From Myxococcales bacterium (GTDB lineage Bacteria; Myxococcota_A; Polyangia; Polyangiales; Houyiibacteriaceae): a stretch of DNA of 64,000 nucleotides. Below are positions 61,939-64,000 of this stretch, piece by piece; the stretch's first letter is position 1; every line of letters starts with the position of its first letter. The notes under the pieces are model-generated. The model saw only the letters and a program-made list of their open reading frames with translations, was not told the DNA's origin and ran no database searches. The stretch lies in assembly GCA_029863605.1 (NCBI GenBank), contig JAOTVB010000001.1, positions 96,187-160,186 on the forward strand, given 5' to 3'. Made by a program: the position numbers and the translations under genes.

Positions 61939-61965
61939 GTATACTTGCATGTATACGTCGTATAC
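61939..61965. promoter_or_regulatory. GTATAC operator array, likely TetR-regulator binding sites
   Basis: Three perfect GTATAC palindromes are at 61939-61944, 61951-61956 and 61960-61965. The last two form a 15-bp inverted repeat with CGT-type centre (61951-61965). The array lies in an AT-rich island, in strong contrast to the GC-rich neighbours, between the divergent lipoprotein and TetR genes. Confidence 0.7.
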
Positions 61966-61972
61966 TTATAAT
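61945..61972 (+). promoter_or_regulatory. Promoter of the TetR gene
   Basis: TTGCAT (61945-61950) and TATAAT (61967-61972) are separated by 16 bases. Two GTATAC operator copies lie between them, so binding of the TetR protein would block RNA polymerase. The predicted start lies about 40 bases before the TTG codon of the regulator. Confidence 0.65.
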
Positions 61973-62019
61973 GTCAACACTGTTTACAAAAAAATTGTCT
62001 CGGTTTAGGATGAGGCACC

Positions 62020-62667
62020 TTGAGCACTAGAAAAGACTATCATCACGGCGACTTACGCGATGCCCTCCTGCTGGCAGCCGAGAAGCAGCTCAGCGAAGAG
62101 GGCCCTGCAGGCCTTTCCTTGCGGAAGCTCGGGCGGGACCTTGGCGTCACCCCGGGCGCCCCTTACCGTCACTTCGAAGACAAGGACGCGCTCCTGGCAG
62201 CGCTCGCCACCATCGGTTTTCAGCGGCTGCGCGCCACGATGCTCAAGGAGCAAAAGGAATGCGTGACCGGCGAAGAACGCCTCCGCAGCGGTGGCATCGG
62301 GTACTTGAAGTTCGCCTGGAAGCACCCAGAGCTCTTCCGACTGATGTTCGGTTGGATGCCGGCGCGCGAGGCCCCCGAGCTCCATGAAAGTGGGGATGCC
62401 GCGTTCGCCTTGCTCGTCGACATGCTACGGCAATGCGAGCGCGAAGGCCTCCTGCGGCAGACAGCCCTAGATGCCGGGCTTCTCGCGTGGTCTGCGGTCC
62501 ACGGCGCCGCCTTCTTGATGATCGACGGCGGGCTCAAGCTTTGCGGCACAGAGCCCGATCCTGAAATCGTCGGTGACCGCGTTCATCGAAGCTTGTGGTC
62601 CGGTATCGCGCGCCACCCGGTCAGCGTTGAAACGGGTAAAGAGAGCCCAGCTTCAGCACCTGCGTGA
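62020..62667 (+). CDS. TetR family transcriptional regulator
   Basis: A 215-residue protein with an N-terminal TetR helix-turn-helix (LSLRKLGRDLGVTPGAPYRHFEDKDALLAAL, about residues 32-62) and a helical ligand domain containing WKHPELFRLMFG. The start codon is TTG at 62020, preceded by AGGATGAGG; no in-frame ATG is suitable. It probably represses itself and the divergent lipoprotein through the GTATAC array. The 3' end overlaps the astB stop by 47 bases, convergent. Confidence 0.9.
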   Translation: MSTRKDYHHGDLRDALLLAAEKQLSEEGPAGLSLRKLGRDLGVTPGAPYRHFEDKDALLAALATIGFQRLRATMLKEQKECVTGEERLRSGGIGYLKFAWKHPELFRLMFGWMPAREAPELHESGDAAFALLVDMLRQCEREGLLRQTALDAGLLAWSAVHGAAFLMIDGGLKLCGTEPDPEIVGDRVHRSLWSGIARHPVSVETGKESPASAPA

Positions 62668-63955
62668 GCTCGTCGAGGGCCTTCCGGGATTCGTCGAGAA
62701 GATGAGGGTCTCCGAGGTCCGCTTCGGTGAGGTGATCGCGATAATGGTCGTCGACCCACGTCTCGAGCCTCTGAAACAAGTCTTCATCCAACATCACCGA
62801 GCCGGAGACGTGGCGTATCTCTTCCTCGGTCAGCACGACCCGTAGCCGCAAACACGCGGGTCCTCCTCCATTTTCCATGCTTTGACGGACATCGACCACT
62901 TCTACCCTCCCGATGAACAGGTCCTCCTCGACGAGCCTTCTGAGATAACTCCAGACCCGGGTCGACTCCCTGCACTCCTCGGGAACGACGAGTGCCATCT
63001 TTCCGGTTGGCAGCGTGATCAACTGGCTGTTGAACAGGTACGACGAAATCGCGTCTTCGATCGGAATGTCATCCGAGGCGACCTCGATGAGATGGAGCCC
63101 CGGACCGAACGCTTCTTGGAGCTCTCGCTTCATGCGCATCGGGTCCAGAAAAGCGTTCGCATGGAAAAAGAAGACGTTCTGGTTGCCGACCGCGATCACG
63201 TCGTTGTGAAACACACCCGCGTCGATCGCCGAAGGCTCTTGCTGTGCAAAGACGGTGCGGCCCTCGTCGAGCTCGTGCAGCCGGCTCACCGCTTGTGAAG
63301 CTTCGAGGGTTTGACGCGCTCGGTAGCGGGTGGGCGCGGGCGCATCTCGGTCGAAAGCACGTTTTCCGTAGACGAAGAGCTGCACACCCGGGTCGCCATA
63401 GCGCTGGCACAGGCGCGTATGGTTCGCGGCGCCCTCGTCGCCAAACGGCTCGGCAAGAGGCAACGGCGGATGATGGACGAATCGCTCCGGGTCGTCGAAG
63501 ATCGTGCGGAGCACGCACGCAGTCATCGGCGCCTCGATCTGCCGGTGAAAATGACTCCTGAGATTCGCGGGGGTGAAATGAACCGTGCCATCCCGTGAGT
63601 CGGGGCTCGGGCATACGGTCGCAGCGTTTGCGGCCCACATGCTCGAGGCAGACGAGCAGGCCGTCAAGAGCGCCGGGCTCGCCCGTTGGGCTTTGACGAC
63701 AACTTGGTCGTCGCGCCCGGTGAAGCCCAGCTTGCGAAGGATATCGATCGCAGGCCGGTGATGAGGAGGCAGTACCCCTTGGCGCACGCCGAGATCGTGC
63801 AGCAGCTTCATTTTGCGCAGGCCCTGCTGGGCGGCGGCTCTCGGGTTCGAGACTGCGTGGACGTTTTTTTGAGAAGCGAGATTGCCGAGCGAGAGGCCGC
63901 TGTAGTTGTGCGTCGGCCCAACGATGCCGTCGAAGCTGAGTTCGTGCGCGGTCAA
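62621..63955 (-). CDS. astB: N-succinylarginine dihydrolase
   Basis: The 444-residue protein begins DGIVGPTHNYSGLSLGN and has the catalytic Cys in NGGGPACLRLRV near the C-terminus, GVFHNDVIAVGNQNVFF with the His, and PTGKMALVVPEEC. This is AstB of the arginine succinyltransferase pathway, which hydrolyses succinylarginine to succinylornithine, CO2 and ammonia. The start is TTG 63955, required for the family N-terminus. Other ast genes are not in the window but could lie beyond its end, upstream of this gene. Confidence 0.94.
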   Translation of the reverse strand: MTAHELSFDGIVGPTHNYSGLSLGNLASQKNVHAVSNPRAAAQQGLRKMKLLHDLGVRQGVLPPHHRPAIDILRKLGFTGRDDQVVVKAQRASPALLTACSSASSMWAANAATVCPSPDSRDGTVHFTPANLRSHFHRQIEAPMTACVLRTIFDDPERFVHHPPLPLAEPFGDEGAANHTRLCQRYGDPGVQLFVYGKRAFDRDAPAPTRYRARQTLEASQAVSRLHELDEGRTVFAQQEPSAIDAGVFHNDVIAVGNQNVFFFHANAFLDPMRMKRELQEAFGPGLHLIEVASDDIPIEDAISSYLFNSQLITLPTGKMALVVPEECRESTRVWSYLRRLVEEDLFIGRVEVVDVRQSMENGGGPACLRLRVVLTEEEIRHVSGSVMLDEDLFQRLETWVDDHYRDHLTEADLGDPHLLDESRKALDELTQVLKLGSLYPFQR

Positions 63956-64000
63956 AGCGTCATCCCCGGGGGCAAGGTTTCAGGAACCGACAACACCGGC

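Noticed and set aside
1..64000. Defence, toxin-antitoxin, secretion or biosynthetic gene cluster
   Set aside because: No nuclease, helicase-nuclease set, toxin pair, phage gene, NRPS/PKS or transposase was found; the gene content is metabolic and housekeeping.

Overview
The window looks like chromosomal DNA of a high-GC Gram-negative bacterium, most likely a member of Myxococcota (former Deltaproteobacteria). This assignment is inferred from the sequence style. There are many short lipoproteins with Gly/Ala/Leu-Cys lipoboxes followed by Asp/Thr/Gly/Pro-rich linkers, a MopE-like DEDCDG fragment, two proteins with MYXO-CTERM-like tails, a PEGA-like repeat protein, a DUF2330 protein and a large SpeA-type arginine decarboxylase. 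I see no rRNA, CRISPR array, insertion sequence, integrase, phage gene or replication origin. Coding density is very high and no gap exceeds about 150 bases apart from the RNA-gene region.

Layout. 1-9.6 kb: mixed single genes, including an FMN-dependent alpha-hydroxyacid oxidase, a metallothionein next to a frameshifted TraR/DksA zinc-finger gene, two SDR enzymes, an LCM-type methyltransferase, a Zn alcohol dehydrogenase, a PRPP-synthetase-like protein and a glycerophosphodiesterase. 9.6-20 kb: lipid kinase, rhodanese lipoprotein, 1-Cys peroxiredoxin, MatB-like acyl-CoA synthetase, TENA/haem-oxygenase-like protein, SpeA, a sulfatase-fold lipoprotein and a DUF368 (PopT-type) transporter. 20-30 kb: FxsA, a tandem FKBP lipoprotein, a DUF2330 protein and EttA, then proline iminopeptidase, PrfC, YceI and an M3 oligopeptidase. 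30.3-37.6 kb: a tightly packed eight-gene + strand run, maoC/htdX-like, fabG4-like, fadA2-like, two exported proteins, queE, a hotdog protein and a YjbQ protein. 37.7-46 kb: two long-chain acyl-CoA synthetases on either side of tRNA-Ser(UGA), class I aldolase, a kinase-like protein, a HAD-IIA protein and two exported proteins. 46.2-49.2 kb: an RNA-gene neighbourhood with tRNA-Ser(GCU), tRNA-Arg(ACG), SRP RNA, tRNA-Ser(GGA), tRNA-Ser(CGA) and tadA. 49.3-54.6 kb: recA, comM/yifB, a short-chain fatty acid transporter and a two-subunit 3-oxoacid CoA-transferase. 54.7-64 kb: a lipase-like hydrolase, SOUL protein, ArsC, GH3 and GH20 lipoproteins, a TetR regulator with a clear operator region, and astB.

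How the genes fit together. Acyl-CoA metabolism is over-represented: three acyl-CoA synthetases, MaoC/FabG4/thiolase, the short-chain fatty acid permease and the CoA-transferase together could import, activate and remodel fatty acids. The RNA block groups tadA with its expected substrate tRNA-Arg(ACG) and with SRP RNA, and the window carries all four serine tRNA isoacceptors within about 8.1 kb. GH3, GH20 and other lipoproteins suggest a cell-surface scavenging lifestyle. I did not find a convincing new multi-gene defence or biosynthetic system. The most interesting items are the tRNA-Ser/SRP/tadA block, the eight-gene operon, the TetR operator array and the MYXO-CTERM-like tails. Two genes carry single-base frameshifts that may be assembly errors.
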